Shown here: positions 1 through 12,860 of the stretch, piece by piece
Layout of the letters: the number at the start of each line of letters is the position of its first letter
Position numbering within the stretch: the first letter of the stretch is position 1
Assembly (NCBI GenBank): GCA_047967505.1
Contig: CM106541.1
DNA: 64,000 bases
Reading direction: 5' to 3' (one strand)
Source of the DNA: Dipteris shenzhenensis
Lineage: Eukaryota > Polypodiophyta > Polypodiopsida > Gleicheniales
Made by a program: the position numbers and the translations under genes
Notes under the pieces: model-generated
What the model was told of the DNA's origin: nothing
The model's input: the letters and a program-made list of their open reading frames with translations, nothing else
Database searches by the model: none

Positions 1-892
1 TTCTTCCTTATTATGGGGCCATTTTTTGTTCATGGTTGCAGTGGTGGGAGTGATGCATCTGTGTATACGAGCTTTGGATGAAAGACTTGTATACACATGA
101 TTTCATGGAGAGGTAACTACAGATTGTATTGCTGCATTTACACTTATGATTCATGGGATTCCTAGGATGTTAGCAGCAAACACGAGACCACTACAAGAGT
201 ACTTCAAACACCACTACCTTGGCAAAATATATCGTGTTGTTGTGCCCCCAGATCTATCTTCTTTTAGATGTCATGGTTGCAAGCAGAGCTTTTTGTGGAT
301 TACAAAGAGGATGCAAACGGTTTTGTAAATTTGGCAGGGGCACAAAGGAGTAGGTTTGCGGGGTTGAGGGAGGGTTGGCATTTATCGAAGCTTATTCTGG
401 AGATGCTGCTGGTTCGACCTTCCAGGGCTGCTGGTATTCGTGATAACCAAGTAAGAATTTCACAACAGAGAATAATTGAAAAAAGAAGGGGTTGCGAAGG
501 TTTTCCAAATTGTACTCTTGATCTAATACAATTTTCATTCTCACAAAAAAAAAGAAAGTAATGTAAAGCCAATTTTATGTTGAGCTCAAAAAAGGCAGTT
601 CTAAGAAAGGCTTTGGAAGGGTGCATAAATTTGTCACTGGTTTCTTGCCCCTGAAGCCACTCCCATTTGATCTTCTTGTCCTACATCAGTCGTGATATGC
701 TGCCAACAACCATCTGCCTCCCTCCCTCCCTCTCTTTGTCCCTCTGTGTGGCTCCCTCCCTCGCTCGCCTCCCTCCCTCGCCTCTGTACCCTCTTTGTGC
801 CCCTCCCTCCCTCGCCTCGCTCCTTCTTCCCTCGCCTTGCTTTCTCCATCACGTCATAAGTTTTTCTCACCAATTTTTGTCACGTTGGTAGG
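1..892. other. Upstream flank, no gene recognised; CT-rich tract
   Basis: I see no convincing gene here. Bases about 717-845 are a pyrimidine-rich run built from CCCTCC and CCCTCG blocks. It lies just upstream of the first ATG of the methyltransferase-like pseudogene, so it could be its old promoter or leader. The short open frames are in low-complexity or unsupported sequence. Confidence 0.4.
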
Positions 893-3800
893 ATGGTAAA
901 AATAAGAACTTCTGAGAGGAGGGGGAGAGGTGGAACAGCAGAATGAGGAGGCAGGAGAGGTGGAAGGACAAGTAGCAAGAGAAGTTTGCAAGTGGTAGAG
1001 ATTCAAAAAGAGGTTGAAATTGGAGTTGAAGAGGATAAGGAGATTGAAAACTTTGAAGACACTCCTATAATTGTGGAGGAATCTTCTAAGAAGAGAAAGA
1101 AAGAGAATAAACAACTGGATGAGGAGTTTGAGCAAGAGTTTCCTGCTGCACTTGATATTGGCCAGGGGAAGGATGTTATCGGATCTCTTGCAATGAATCC
1201 TAGAAAGATTGCTCCCTTGATCCCTTTATGTTGTTGTGTTGTAAACACAAGAGTGAGAGGCCTACGAACTGATATGGATAGCCTAAAGCAAGCTCTGGAG
1301 GCAGAAAAATATATTCAATAGAAAGGAATGTTTATTTTATCTACAATACTTCCGGATGGTGTTTCGCAAGAGGTGCCAGATGAAATTGAACAATCATGGG
1401 ATTCTTGTTAGAGGGATGTAAATGCAGAATTTGAGGCACAGATTGTTGATGATGATGAATGGTCATTTTTGTCTTGAAAGATGTTTTTTGTGTGGAAGGG
1501 GAATCACCGTACTGTTGCATGGATGTCTCTAATCGAAGAGAAATTCAAGACATCAAAGGCATGGCATATTCGAGTTTTAGCAAGTTTCATTACTCCAGAG
1601 AAAGAAATAGAAATGAAGCTAATAGCTGCTCTTCAAAGGTTCAGTCTATAAGTGCGAGTTCTTGCTTATATGTGTTACCTTTTTTCGAGCTTTTAAGGGT
1701 TTTGTGAACAATTCTTAATATTTTTGAAGCTATGTATTTTTTATTTTTCAGCCTTAATGAAATAGCAATTATTAAAACAAATCTCAAGGATGATTTGTAC
1801 AGGAGAATGGTATTTGCAGTAAGTTTCATACCATTTGTCATGGATGTCTTTTGAATTATAACTAACTAATTCATTATACTCATTCATTTCTTTGGAATAT
1901 ATTTTAGCCACTATACAAGCAAGATTATGAGGCAAAGCTAAAGGAACTTCAGCCAAATTTGAGTGTTGCTGATATGGAGAAAGCACTTAAAAGTATTCGA
2001 AAGGATGTGAATCTCAAGTATGGTCGAAAAATGATCAAGGTATGGTTAATTTAATTATTCTTAACATAAAGTTGACTTTTTAAAGTGTTCAAGTGTTTTT
2101 TGAGATTGGTCATATGATGTTTGTTTACAAAATGATCAAGGTATGGGATATGCATGTATTGTATGATTAAAAAATACAGTTGAGTGTGACGATTGCATGT
2201 ATTGTTTATATGTAGATTCTGTCTATTGTCAAACCAACAAATGGTGAAGATTGGTTTAATATCTTGTGGAGCCTCCCATTTGATGATAAATCATCCATTG
2301 TCACATTGGAAAAGTTGTATAACATCTCCATTGCAAAAGTCTCAAAGGAGACACAACTAGCAACCCTCAGAATCTTAGGTCAGATTCAAATTTGAGAACA
2401 AGTTATGGGATGCCAAAAGCTGATAGAGAATTCATAAAGTGGATGGCAAAAGAGGCATGGATGGATCAATTGCTTTGTGAATCTGAGAGGTTACTCTCTC
2501 AGGTCTTGGTTGCTAGTCAACAAGCTAGCTTTGTGCTTCCTCAAGATCCTATGTTGAGAGAGTATTTTGGGGAAATACAAGCAATGAACAGACTTGAACT
2601 TTATGAAGATTTAAAGGATTCAATGACTGTTGCTACAACTACAATAGGACAAATGGAGATGACAAGGGCATCTCGACGATTGGTATTTAGGTAAGCAATA
2701 CATGTTTTTTCCTTTTCAGTTAAAAATCCATCCTTAAGTACTTTGCTTTTGTACTAAGACTCTTATTGTATGCAGATTCTTGCAATCCTTAAAAGTTGTT
2801 GGTAAGGTTGAAAAATTGTTGCCCATATGTCGAGTATGGACAAAAATTCAGGACTTAAAATTCTGTATGTACTCTCCAAACATGATAGAAAAAGAAGGGA
2901 AGCAAGTGCTCTCTGAGTGGGAGAGAAAGAACTGCCCGTGGTGGCTCGATATGAAAAAAGGATGTTGCATCGAGGAGGAGGTAGAGCTGTACACACAGCA
3001 TAAAAAGGGAGAGATGGGTTCATCAAGCTCAAATTTAGTCCACGAGGTTGATGCAGTCATTGAGGTTCAAAAAACACTTGAGAAGATGACTAAAAAGGAC
3101 AAAGATTCAAGTATGGAACTAAAGAAGGGTGGTAGGCCACCAAAAAATCCTAGTACTAATAATGGTAAGTTCTCTTGATCTTTTTTCAAGCTGTTATTTG
3201 TTTGTGTAACATATGTTGTTATCACTTTGTGTCTTTACATATGTGGTGTGGGTACAGATGTGCAGGTACTGCAGTCTACACCCATTTTGAAAGGATGTAA
3301 ATGGAAAGATAGGTCTGTCTGCTTTTTGTACATTCCATTGACCTCTCTAACTTTGAATCAAAGTGGCACATGTGATGCTTCACATTGCAAGGTTTGGTGC
3401 TATGATTATGTCGAGTTTGGGAAGCAATTGTCTGTCTCAAACTTCACACAAGCCTATATAGACATGAAGGAATACTTTGTGGGTCTTGGAGGTGAAAGAA
3501 AAACAAGAAATGGTAAGAGTGTTGCTTGGGTTGCAGATTTTGTCATTATTGATCTTCCTACACAGCTAGAAGCTCTTGGAGTAGAGGATTCCATATCTCC
3601 ATCTTGGAATTTATTAACAGAGGACCATGTACGCTACTCCTTGCTAGTAGCGGCCACAGTTGTTTCAGATTTTGGCTGGATCCTAGTTATGTGTGCTCCT
3701 CATGTTCTTCATTTGGTTGAGCATTATGCTAGGATTAGTAGATTGGAGTTTGCATGTCGAATGTACATGCAATGCTTAGATGCATATTGTACAATCAAAG

Positions 3801-4300
3801 TTGGTGGTATTGATCATAAGGTGAGACAATTGTCATACAATGACCTGTTGAAAGAATTTATGCTCTTGTATAATGAAATGGCTTGTACTAAGTATACGTT
3901 TAATTCTTTTCTTATCTTTAGGTGGATGTTGTGGTCTTATGCCTTCTTCATCGGGCTGGTATGTCTTGTGTTTGTAATCCTTGAAATGCTTCCATGGTTG
4001 GTACCAAATTGGGCATTGCTTTTGGAAGTAGTTTGTTTCATCATTATTTACCAACAAGTGAGTAGACTATAAAACATGGAGAGAGTATTCCATGGAGAGG
4101 TGCATTGGAGAAGGCTCCATGCATGATGTTGTACTTCTTGGAGTTCTTGTGTCCAATTTTTGGACATGTGGTGGACTTAGGTACTGGGACTGGTTCTATG
4201 TAAAAAGCATGCGTGCATTCTGGGAGAGCATGCTTATCTATTGAGAATGATCTTGACATTTGCAATTCTATATTGCAACCATTTTTGGATGGATAGAAAG
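893..4300 (+). pseudogene. Decayed multi-exon gene with C-terminal beta-class amino-methyltransferase-like domain
   Basis: A run of plus-strand coding blocks separated by GT...AG-like gaps and broken by in-frame stops. The ATG at 893 opens a basic RGRGG stretch (stop near 944), then an acidic/lysine-rich segment to 1320. Further blocks lie near 1476-1640, 1905-2040, 2216-2390, 2386-2692 and 2776-3165, the last ending in KKGGRPPKNP, which resembles an AT-hook. The block 3250-4054 contains VADFVIIDLPTQ where amino-methyltransferases have motif IV (DPPY/W), followed by a hydrophobic strand. Near 4100-4294 an EKAP...CPIFGHVVDLGTGTGS segment and SGRACLSIEND match motifs X and I, the AdoMet pocket. 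Motif IV before motif I is the permuted beta-class order. Stops at about 944, 1319, 1408, 4200 and 4294, and the degenerate motif IV, argue for a dead copy. The N-terminal part is not recognised. It could be a transposon-captured methyltransferase. Confidence 0.45.
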
Positions 4301-4339
4301 GAAAGGGAAATGTGTTAAGCAACTATGGGACTCTAAACG

Positions 4340-6480
4340 ATTTCGAAGATGTGGAAATGGTTGTTATTCTTCCAGACGACTAGTAAGTATGTTACTCTCG
4401 TGTTTTATCTTTTTAAACCTATTTGTTGGAGAATATTATTATCAATGAGGCATTGATATTGATTGATCTATTTTAGCTTTTTGCCTTCTTATGCAGGTGC
4501 TATGGTTGAGATGATGTGTAATGACATTGCATTCAATGCCCCCATCAAAGAGAGAAGGCACCATCACAGTATCTATGTGGATGACATCAGTAAAGAAGAT
4601 TGAGTCTAGTGATTTGACATGAGTTTTTCCCTTCAAGCAATTCATTTTGCTTGTGATGCACTAGTATTGAACATGCATAACTTTTGTGGTGTCTTGCACC
4701 TATTTCATTTGCTAGAGATGTAGTAATCATATTGAAGAACTATTAGTACATCATGTGAGTACCCACCATGAATCTTAATCTCAATATCGCATATTCAATT
4801 TTGAGCATGTTGGTTTCATAAAACTTTTTCTATTTGCTAGAGATGTGACAATCATGTCATATCTTAGTTAAGGTTTGCATGTCAAAACTATGAGTTGTGT
4901 ACAAATGATCATCATGGTGAATTGAATCTTAAAGTATCTCCTTGATGCAACTAATAAATGTTTCGGCATAGATGCATGCAAATTTGCACCCTAAATTCTT
5001 CACCATGTGACTTGCAATCATTTCATCGATAAATCACTATCTATCATGATAGTATGAATGATGGATGATATAGGTGGAGAGTGTTGAAATGAAGTAGACA
5101 TGAAAAGTAGTTTTGTGAATAAAGGGATCTTATAAGCCCTAAATACTATTGGAAAGAAATGTAATTAAATGTATATAACATCTTTGTGGGGTAGTTTTAT
5201 GACTAAAGGGTGTGTGATGTTAGCGGCATCTTTGTGGGGTAGAAATGTATATAGTATCTTCTTGGGGTAGTTTTATGACTAAATGGTGTGTGATGTTATG
5301 ATAAAATTGTCTATGAAATCACAATATAGGCCATGCTCAAAAAAATGTGCTTAGACCAAGACGCTCAGAGAAAAGATGTACCCTTGTTTGTGGGGGTTGC
5401 AGTTAATCCTAAACCAACAAAAATGCATTTCCTTGATAGTGCCTACCTCCTCTAGCCTTAACTATCATGCAACTAACATGTCATATTCATCAATGCAATG
5501 TGTGGGGAATCTATCAGTACATGGGTCTTCAAAGATGGCAAAGATCTCATTGGATTACATTGTTGAGCATGTCAAGACGGCTTGATTTGATAGATTAGAA
5601 TATGCGAACAATTATAGCTTGGATAGCAGGAGAGCAAACTATTTCAAAAACCCAATAGGTCTCGAGTGAAGGAGTAGCAAAGGAATAGAGATGGAAAGCA
5701 CAACAGCAATGATATTTTTTCTGTTGGTTGTCCTGATCTTGATGAAGCCAATTTCTCAAGGGGTCCCTCAGTAACCCAAGATTGCTGTAGATGAGATTGA
5801 TCACTTGGAGGAGGAACATAGAGTTCCCAAGAGTGTCATTCACAAGATGGTCATATTGCAGGAGGAACTGTGGGAAGGCCTTCAATACTATAAGAACCCA
5901 CAGTTTGCAAAGTATGTTGCTGAAGGCTCCCACTGTGCAAAGTGTTGAGCCCTTGTCTTAAAATCCTTGTGTAAATATAAAGTCCTTCAAATATCTCAGA
6001 CTTGATCTCTTAGAATCTTGGATATATAATACCCGATACTTTTTTAAGGGCTAACCACCCCTCTAATATAGTCAGCTAACTTGAGTTAAGTAGTAAATTG
6101 TCTTCTTTGAAAAAAAAGTAGTAAATTGTCTTTGTATTTATCCATCTTTAGATACGATGGTGGTCTCTTTTCTAAATGTAGAAGAGTAAAACTTGGCTAT
6201 ATACTACCTAGGTATATAACTATAGGGACTGACTATACATTTGGCTTTTTTATATAACTTTAGTTTTAAAGGAATAATTTGCCATTTATCTATCCTTGGA
6301 TACCTGTTTTATGAATGCTTCACTCAGCTAGACTTTATAATTTGAAAATGTTGCATTTAGTTGGATTCGAAGGTTTTATTTTCTTATGGCAACTCCACTC
6401 AGTTGGACTTTATAATTTGAAAATGTTTCCCTGAGTTGAACTTTATAATTTGATGGACATTTTCCAATAATATAGTACGA
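4340..6480. other. Intergenic, no gene recognised
   Basis: AT-rich sequence without a supportable gene. A short duplication lies at about 5167-5306: two copies of a block containing TTGGGGTAGTTTTATGACTA or its close variant, each followed by GTGTGTGATGTTA. The open frames near 5376 and 5595 show no domain or biased composition. Confidence 0.4.
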
Positions 6481-6484
6481 TTAT

Positions 6485-6930
6485 ATAGCTTGCAATTCAT
6501 TTAGAATTTGTGGTCACTAGCCCTTTAGGCTCATTCTTTTTAACTATTGTCAAATTTCAACCACTGGGATGTGACCACAAATACACGGGTTACCACAAAT
6601 CCTAAACAAATGAATTGGATGCCATTCATCTTGTAATAATAGAATCAAACCACTGCACTGGTGGCAATTAATATCCTAGTGTGCAACCAACCACTACATT
6701 GACGAACACTTATCTTGATGACTTATCCTACAATACCACCTTGTTATCCTAAAATGGATCGTATTGTTGAAAATGCTATAACTAAACAGTCCCCTTTAGG
6801 CTAGTTCTCTTTATTTATTATCAGAATTCAGCCATTGGGACACCATAAACAAATGCATTTTCTAATATTTCACCAGCCCTGTGGTTGAAATCTGACAATA
6901 GTTACAAAGAACCATCCTATTTGTGGGAGC
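6485..6930. repeat. MITE-like hairpin cluster
   Basis: Arms at 6493-6514 (CAATTCATTT...TTTGTGGT) and 6592-6617 (ACCACAAAT...AATGAATTG) are inverted with a small gap, forming a hairpin of about 125 bp. A related block, CCCTTTAGGCT...TATTGTCA..TTCAACCACTGGG, occurs at 6529-6575, again in direct orientation at 6791-6842, and inverted at 6865-6925. This is the signature of small non-autonomous foldback elements. No target-site duplication was settled. Confidence 0.5.
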
Positions 6931-7499
6931 TATTTTCCTTGTGTGCAACCAAGGAAAATGTAATTGGATCCCATGACATGCCATTAAATGACTAAAAATA
7001 GGCATGGTGGTTGTTTGGCATGTACTAAAAACAAGTGTGGGGTTAATCTATCATTTGGAATTTACAAAAACAAGCACGGTGGTTATTTGGGACACATGAT
7101 GAGGATCCAGTTGGTCTTTCTTGCACCACATGATGAGGATCCAGGTGGCCTATAGACTGCACATTCATCGGGGAGACATGGGCATCGATCCCCATGGATC
7201 AATGCTCCAATACGACTAGATCTCAAGTCATTCTTCATAGCTTGCTTGAACAGGTCAAAGCCTATGTGTGTTTGGCAAATTGGAAACAACAAACATTCTT
7301 GTCTTTGAGTTTCTTGACATACCAAGGCTTCCAATGCTCAAAGCTCCTCTGTCCAATTGAAATGTCAGGATTTTGATCCATAAAATTAAGATACAATCCG
7401 TCTGCTGACCCAACATGCAGGCCCCCTTTTTGCACTACGAGGAAAACAAAACAAAATATAGTATGTGCAAATTAAATTTGACTAATTTAAGTACTAAGA

Positions 7500-8050
7500 A
7501 ATACAATAATTTCAACCACCGAGCTAGTTAACAAACTATTGTCTATTCAACCACACTAGTGTTTGAGCTGAACCAGCCATGGTTGCATGATGTTCCAACC
7601 ACCGGGCTAGTTTAGTAAAATAACAATATATTGATGTTCTTTTGTGAAATATATTGTTGTTCTATTGTGAAATATATTGCTGTTACTTTTCGTTCAACTA
7701 CACTTGTTCAGAACAATCACATAACTGGTGTTTGAGCTGACCCAACCATGATTTCATGATGTTCCAACCACCAGGCTATCACATTAAGTCCAAGCGAGCC
7801 TAGTTCTAGTGTTTGAGTTGACCCAACCACAGTTGCATAATATTCCAACCACTGGGCTGGTTTAGGATAATCACATTAAGTCTAAGCAGCCTAGTAAACT
7901 ATCCCAAAGCTCAATCAAAATAGCCACACTGGAATGGTTTAGGCAACTATTGACCTGTGTTGTATCAAGAAATGAAACAAGTAAAATATCCCAACTCTCA
8001 ATCACAAACAACCACTGGGATGGTTTAGGCAAGCACTGACCTGCATTGTA
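7500..8050. repeat. Degenerate tandem repeat around a TGTTCCAACCACCGGGCTAG block
   Basis: At least three diverged copies occur, at about 7553-7615, 7723-7785 and 7805-7865. Each pairs GTGTTTGAGCTGACCCAACCA with TGATGTTCCAACCACC or a close variant, and shorter relatives continue to 8050. No coding potential is evident. Confidence 0.5.
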
Positions 8051-8269
8051 TCAAGCATGTGTATAATGCACGCTCATCAAACATCTTGCGTCTCGTCTGC
8101 TTTCTACAGATTTCCTTGTTATTTGGAGAAACTCTCATATTTTCATGTCAAAAAATCACCACCATTGCAATGACTTGCACACTTAGGCTGTCTCTCCTTT
8201 TCTTGCATTTTGTTGAAGCCCATAGACTATTCGGATCGAGATGATCGGGCATTGCTTTTGCTCTGCATG

Positions 8270-9440
8270 CATCTCTCGAGGTGTTGGTAGGGTTTTCACT
8301 CTATGAACTTTAGAGTGCAGGCTAAAGCTTGTGAAGACTCAAGACTGGTATTTACCTAAATGGCCTGATGTTGCTTTCTCAAATGCTACCACTAATCGTG
8401 ACATCATAGCTCGTATTCTTCACTCTAATGGTAATGATCGAATGCGTGCATCTGCAAACAACTGCTTCCTCCTGATGCTCTACAAGGATTCTTCTGTTCC
8501 TTGTGCCCTGACTAAGTTTTTTAGCTTTTTTGTCTTGCAGCCTCTGTATGCTTCTCTTGCAAGCAATGGTGAGCTACATGTTGCCATCGTGACAATCAGT
8601 GAAAGACGACAATGCCAAACCAAAGCAGAGAGAAGCTAGCTTGTGAGGCAAGCAAAGAATAGAAGACAACTTACCCGAAAGATAACAATGCCAAACCAAA
8701 GACGACACAAGGTCACGTCGAGGTGCGTGCAAGTTGCAAGGCGGGGGCGGGGGCAAGTACTAAATCTTCTAAGATTTGACAGGCGAGAGGTGTGGAAATT
8801 CAAAATTTGCGGAAGTAGTGAAATTTTTAGCCACGCTGGTTTTCCCCCCTCCGGCGATACACGTCAACAGAATTGGATATCCCAAACAAATGCAATGTGG
8901 CCTCAAATTCTTTAAAACACAAATAGGCCAAAGGGCACACTATCGGGTTTGATGCTGTGTATTATGAAATGAAATGACCTTTTGCATGCTTATGAGCCAT
9001 ATAGCAAGCAAGTGCATGGAAAAAGAAACAATTCAAAATTGTAAATAGTGTTGGATTTATTAAAAGATCTTTGCACATGCACAAATTGCACATTTTCAAC
9101 TTCTTCCATTTCAGGGTGAATCTAGATACCAATACCAACAACTATCAAGGTTTTAAGACCACAATGCAATAGTCCCACTAGTTTGGATTCCAAAATTTAT
9201 ATCCGTTTTGCTTTTCAACAAATCTAAAAAAAAGTTATGGAGTGTGCCCTCAAATGGGTGTGCATCATTTTAGCACAACATTGAGGCCCGGTAATCCATG
9301 CCTAATATTCTCATTTAGGTGTGTCCTTGGGTTGAGGAGAAGCTCACATAGTGTACTTTTGATTGATTACTTGGTTGTATATATGTACAGAATAAAATTT
9401 TGATGTTTTTGAATAAATTGCTATATCCTATAGTCTTCAG
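8270..9440. repeat. Foldback element, left arm
   Basis: This block of about 1.17 kb is repeated in inverted orientation at about 11580-12860. Matching landmarks include GGTGTTGGTAGGGTT at 8280, the GGGGCGGGGGC / TCTAAGATTTGA segment at 8740-8780, TTGGATATCCCAAAC at 8873, and TTGAGGAGAAGCTCACATAG at 9332. The arms have diverged by substitutions and small indels, so the element is not recent. The open frames at 8331-8639 and 8643-8915 lie in the arm and have no recognised domain. Confidence 0.65.
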
Positions 9441-10116
9441 GATGCATGCTTCACATGCAGCATAGCACTTGTAATGCTTTAACGGTCTCATTCCAAATCC
9501 TTATTCAAGAAATTTTTGGCCTCATGTTCAAGTTTGGAATGTGTATACAACTTGAAGACAAAGTTTTCCAAATTTCATTGAGCAATGCATAAGTTATGGG
9601 TCATGCAAGATACCTATATATAGGAAAGTCCCCGAACCTCACCAAAAATGGCTACACCCAAGCAAACAATGACCCGCAAATCCTCCACTATCCTAGAGTG
9701 ATTGAACCCTTACATGTGTAAATTTTATGGGATAGAATGAGCTAATGCAAATGTGGCACATGCTAGCATTGCTAGAAGTGCCAGTGTCCACAACTGCTGC
9801 TACTGCTGATGTGAATCAAACATCCCGTTGTTGGAGAAGTGTGAGTGCCAGTTGTTGTGGCATTCTTGCTTCAACGGGGTCAACATGTTGTTTTAGTGGT
9901 GTGGCTACTGGTGGTGAATGAGAGAGGGCTGTGGGTGCAGATATGCACGAGTACGAAGGAGAGGAAAACCTATCTAGTTGTGTGGGGGGATGTGCAAAAG
10001 TTGCGAAATCATGACGTGGCCTCTTCGGGGGATGTGCAACTAATTCTGGAACATAAGTCAAGTGTGTATATGGTGATATAGGGGGTGGGGGACCAAGTGT
10101 ACAAAAAAGGAAAGCA
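9441..10116. other. Spacer inside the foldback, no gene recognised
   Basis: AT-rich spacer between the foldback arms. I see no gene here; the open frame near 9816-10061 is not supported by any motif. Confidence 0.35.
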
Positions 10117-10290
10117 ATGGTTGTGGATGTGGATGTGGGGGATGTAGTGGTTGTGGCTGTGGCTATGGCTGTAGTGGTCGTGGTTGTTGTGGATGCAGGG
10201 GATGCAGTGGATGTAAGGGATGCAACCGTTGTGGCTGTGGAGGGGGGGATGCAATTGTACTTAGGGATGCAACAGTACTTGAGGAGGTGG
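10117..10290. repeat. GTGGATGTGG / GTTGTGG minisatellite
   Basis: A G/T-rich run of imperfect hexamers (GTGGAT, GTTGTG, GCTGTG) that keeps several frames open on both strands and yields low-complexity Val/Asp or His/Asn-rich translations. It is best read as a simple repeat, not a coding region. Confidence 0.6.
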
Positions 10291-10699
10291 GTGCTGGCCT
10301 TCTTTTAAACTTTAGTGAGATCAGGCCTTATCCTCTCTCTTGCGTGAGCTAAGAAGTGCAACAATGAAGCTACAACACAGAAGTCAAAATGGATTCAGTG
10401 CCAGTAATGACAAATAAGCTTAAGATACATTTTTACTCATCTAAAAATACAATCAAATCACAACAAATTTATTTATGAGACCTTGTGAATGTGCTGACTA
10501 ACCATTCATGTACATCTAATACTAGGCTTTAACTGCAATATGCACAACTATCAAGGGACAATTGAGAGCCATACCTATAGTGTCTATGAACACATCGCAT
10601 CATATCAAGCTTAGAGTGCACCACACAACTTTTAAGGGGGGAGATATGAGAGCCAGAGTAAGCATGTGAAAACATCTCTAAACTTAGACTGATAGAGGA

Positions 10700-11175
10700 C
10701 TACCACACACAACTCTCAACATTGATAAGAGAGATGGGTGCCAGACTAAGTGTCTAAAAAAATTGAGATTGCAACACACAACCCTCGCAAGAGAGATGAG
10801 TGCCAGCCTTAGATAAACAACAAACATTAAAATCAAAGCAGAGACTACAATACACAACTCTCATAAAAGAGATGAGTGCTAGCTCCGAATGCAAACATGC
10901 AACATGAATATTGAAACCGAGACTACAACACACAACTCTCACAAGAGAGATGAGTGCCAGCTTAGGTAAAAACATACATTAAAATCAAAGCGGAGACTAC
11001 AACACACAACTCTCATAAAACAGATGAGTGCTAGATCTAAATGCAAACATGCAAACATGAATATTGAAACTGAGACTGCAACACATAACTCTCACAAGAG
11101 AGATGAGTGCCAACCTTAGGTATTAATATCAAGGCAAATATTCCAACACAACTCTCGTAAAAGAGATGAGTGCAA
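10700..11175. repeat. Tandem array of about 75 bp, seven copies
   Basis: The core CTCTCACAAGAGAGATGAGTG recurs as close variants near 10712, 10785, 10858, 10936, 11011, 11090 and 11154. Alternate units are more alike (CTCTCACAAGAGAG versus CTCATAAAAGAGAT), suggesting a dimeric higher-order unit of about 150 bp. Each core is itself a small hairpin (CTCTC...GAGAG). Confidence 0.7.
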
Positions 11176-11377
11176 GTCCTCCTAGAGCCATCTTGGTCCT
11201 TCTGATTGACAACTTCTTTGACATTGTGTGCCCAATCCATTACTCCTTTATTTTAGAGGATACCAACATAGCTTTGTCACCCTCTTTGCAGTTAGTTGAT
11301 CTAACTTGTGAACCCCTTTCACTTTTTGTAGGCTATTTCTCAGGTTACAGAGCATCGCCTCTTGGGTGTACAACAAG

Positions 11378-12860
11378 AATCTCTGAGGTGTTGGTAGGGT
11401 TGTCACTCTACAAATTTTAGGATGTAGGCTACCACTTTTGAAGACTTGAGACTGGTATTCACTTGAATGACTTGATATTGCTATCTTGAATGGTTGAGGA
11501 GAAGCTCACATAGTGTACTTTTGAATTGCATGTATATACATAACAAGATGTTTTTGAATAAATTGTTATGTCCTATATATACTATATAGAAATTTATTCA
11601 AAAGCATGAAATTTTTATTCTATACATACATGCAACCAAGTAATCATTCAAAAGTAAACTACATGATCTTCTCCTAAACCCAAGGACACACCTAAATGAG
11701 AACATTAGGCATGGGTTGACGGGCCTCCAATGTAGTGCTAAAGTGATGCATTCCCATTTGAGGGCACGCTCCATAACTTTTTTTTGATTTGTTGAAAACC
11801 AAAACGGATTGAAAAAATGGAATTTAAACTAGTGGGACTGCTGCATGGTGGTCTTAAAACATTGATAGTTGTTAGTATCTAGATTCACCCTAAAATGGAA
11901 GTTGGAAAATTGCAATTTGTGCATGTGAAAATATATTTTAATAAATCCACCACTATTTACAATTTTGAATTGTTTGTTTTTCCATGCACTTGCTTGCTAT
12001 ATGACTCATAAGCATGCCAAAGGTCATTGCATTTAATAATACACAGCATCAAACCCGATAGTGTGCCCTTTTGCCTATTTGTGTTTTGAAGCATTTTAGG
12101 CCACATTACACTTGTTTGGGATATCCAATTCTGCTGATGTGTAACGTCGGAGGGGGGAAAACCAACAGCGGGCTGAAATTTCGCTACTCTCGCAAATTCC
12201 AAATTTTCACACCTCTCGCCCATCAAATCTTAGAAGATTAAGTCCCTATAACTTGTTCCCATGCTACAAATCCCCTGCAACCTGCATGCACCTCGACGTG
12301 ACCTTGCACAAAATTGGGTTTGCCATTGTCTTCTTTCAGGTGACTTGTCTTCTATTCTTTGTTTGCCTCACCAGCTAGGTTCTCTGGGTCTATTCTGGAC
12401 TGATTGTGGCCATGGCGTCAATGGCAACATGCAGCTCGCCATCGCTTGAAAGAGAAGCAGACAGAGGCTATGAGGTAGGAAAGCTAAAAAGCTAGGTCAA
12501 GGCACAAGAAATCGAGTGCGGGTCGAGGAAAGCACTGTATCGAATTGGCAAGGAAAGACACTTTTGCAACATCTACAAAGGGAGAAACAACAAGAAGAAG
12601 AAGACTCCTTGAAGAGTAGTAGTAGAAAGCAGTTGTAGATGCACGCATTCGATCATTGCCCTTGGAGCGAAGAACACGAGTTGTGGTGTCACGATTGGTG
12701 GGAGCATTCGAGGCAGCAACATCAGGCCATTCAAGTGATTACCAATCTCAAGTATTCACAATCTTTAGCATGCACCCTAAAGTTCGTAGAGCAACAACTC
12801 TACCAACACCTCTAGAGATGCACGTCCAAGAGGCGATACTCTCTAACCTAAGAAATGGTC
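11378..12860. repeat. Foldback element, right part with deleted inner arm
   Basis: 11378-11490 is a direct copy of the outer end of the left arm (8274-8385). It is fused at 11491 to the arm's inner end (compare 9331-9420). From about 11577 the full arm follows in inverted orientation to 12860. The segment is therefore itself a hairpin: a roughly 190-bp internally deleted arm facing a roughly 1.28-kb complete arm, with its centre near 11575 (TATATATACTATATAG). Confidence 0.6.
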
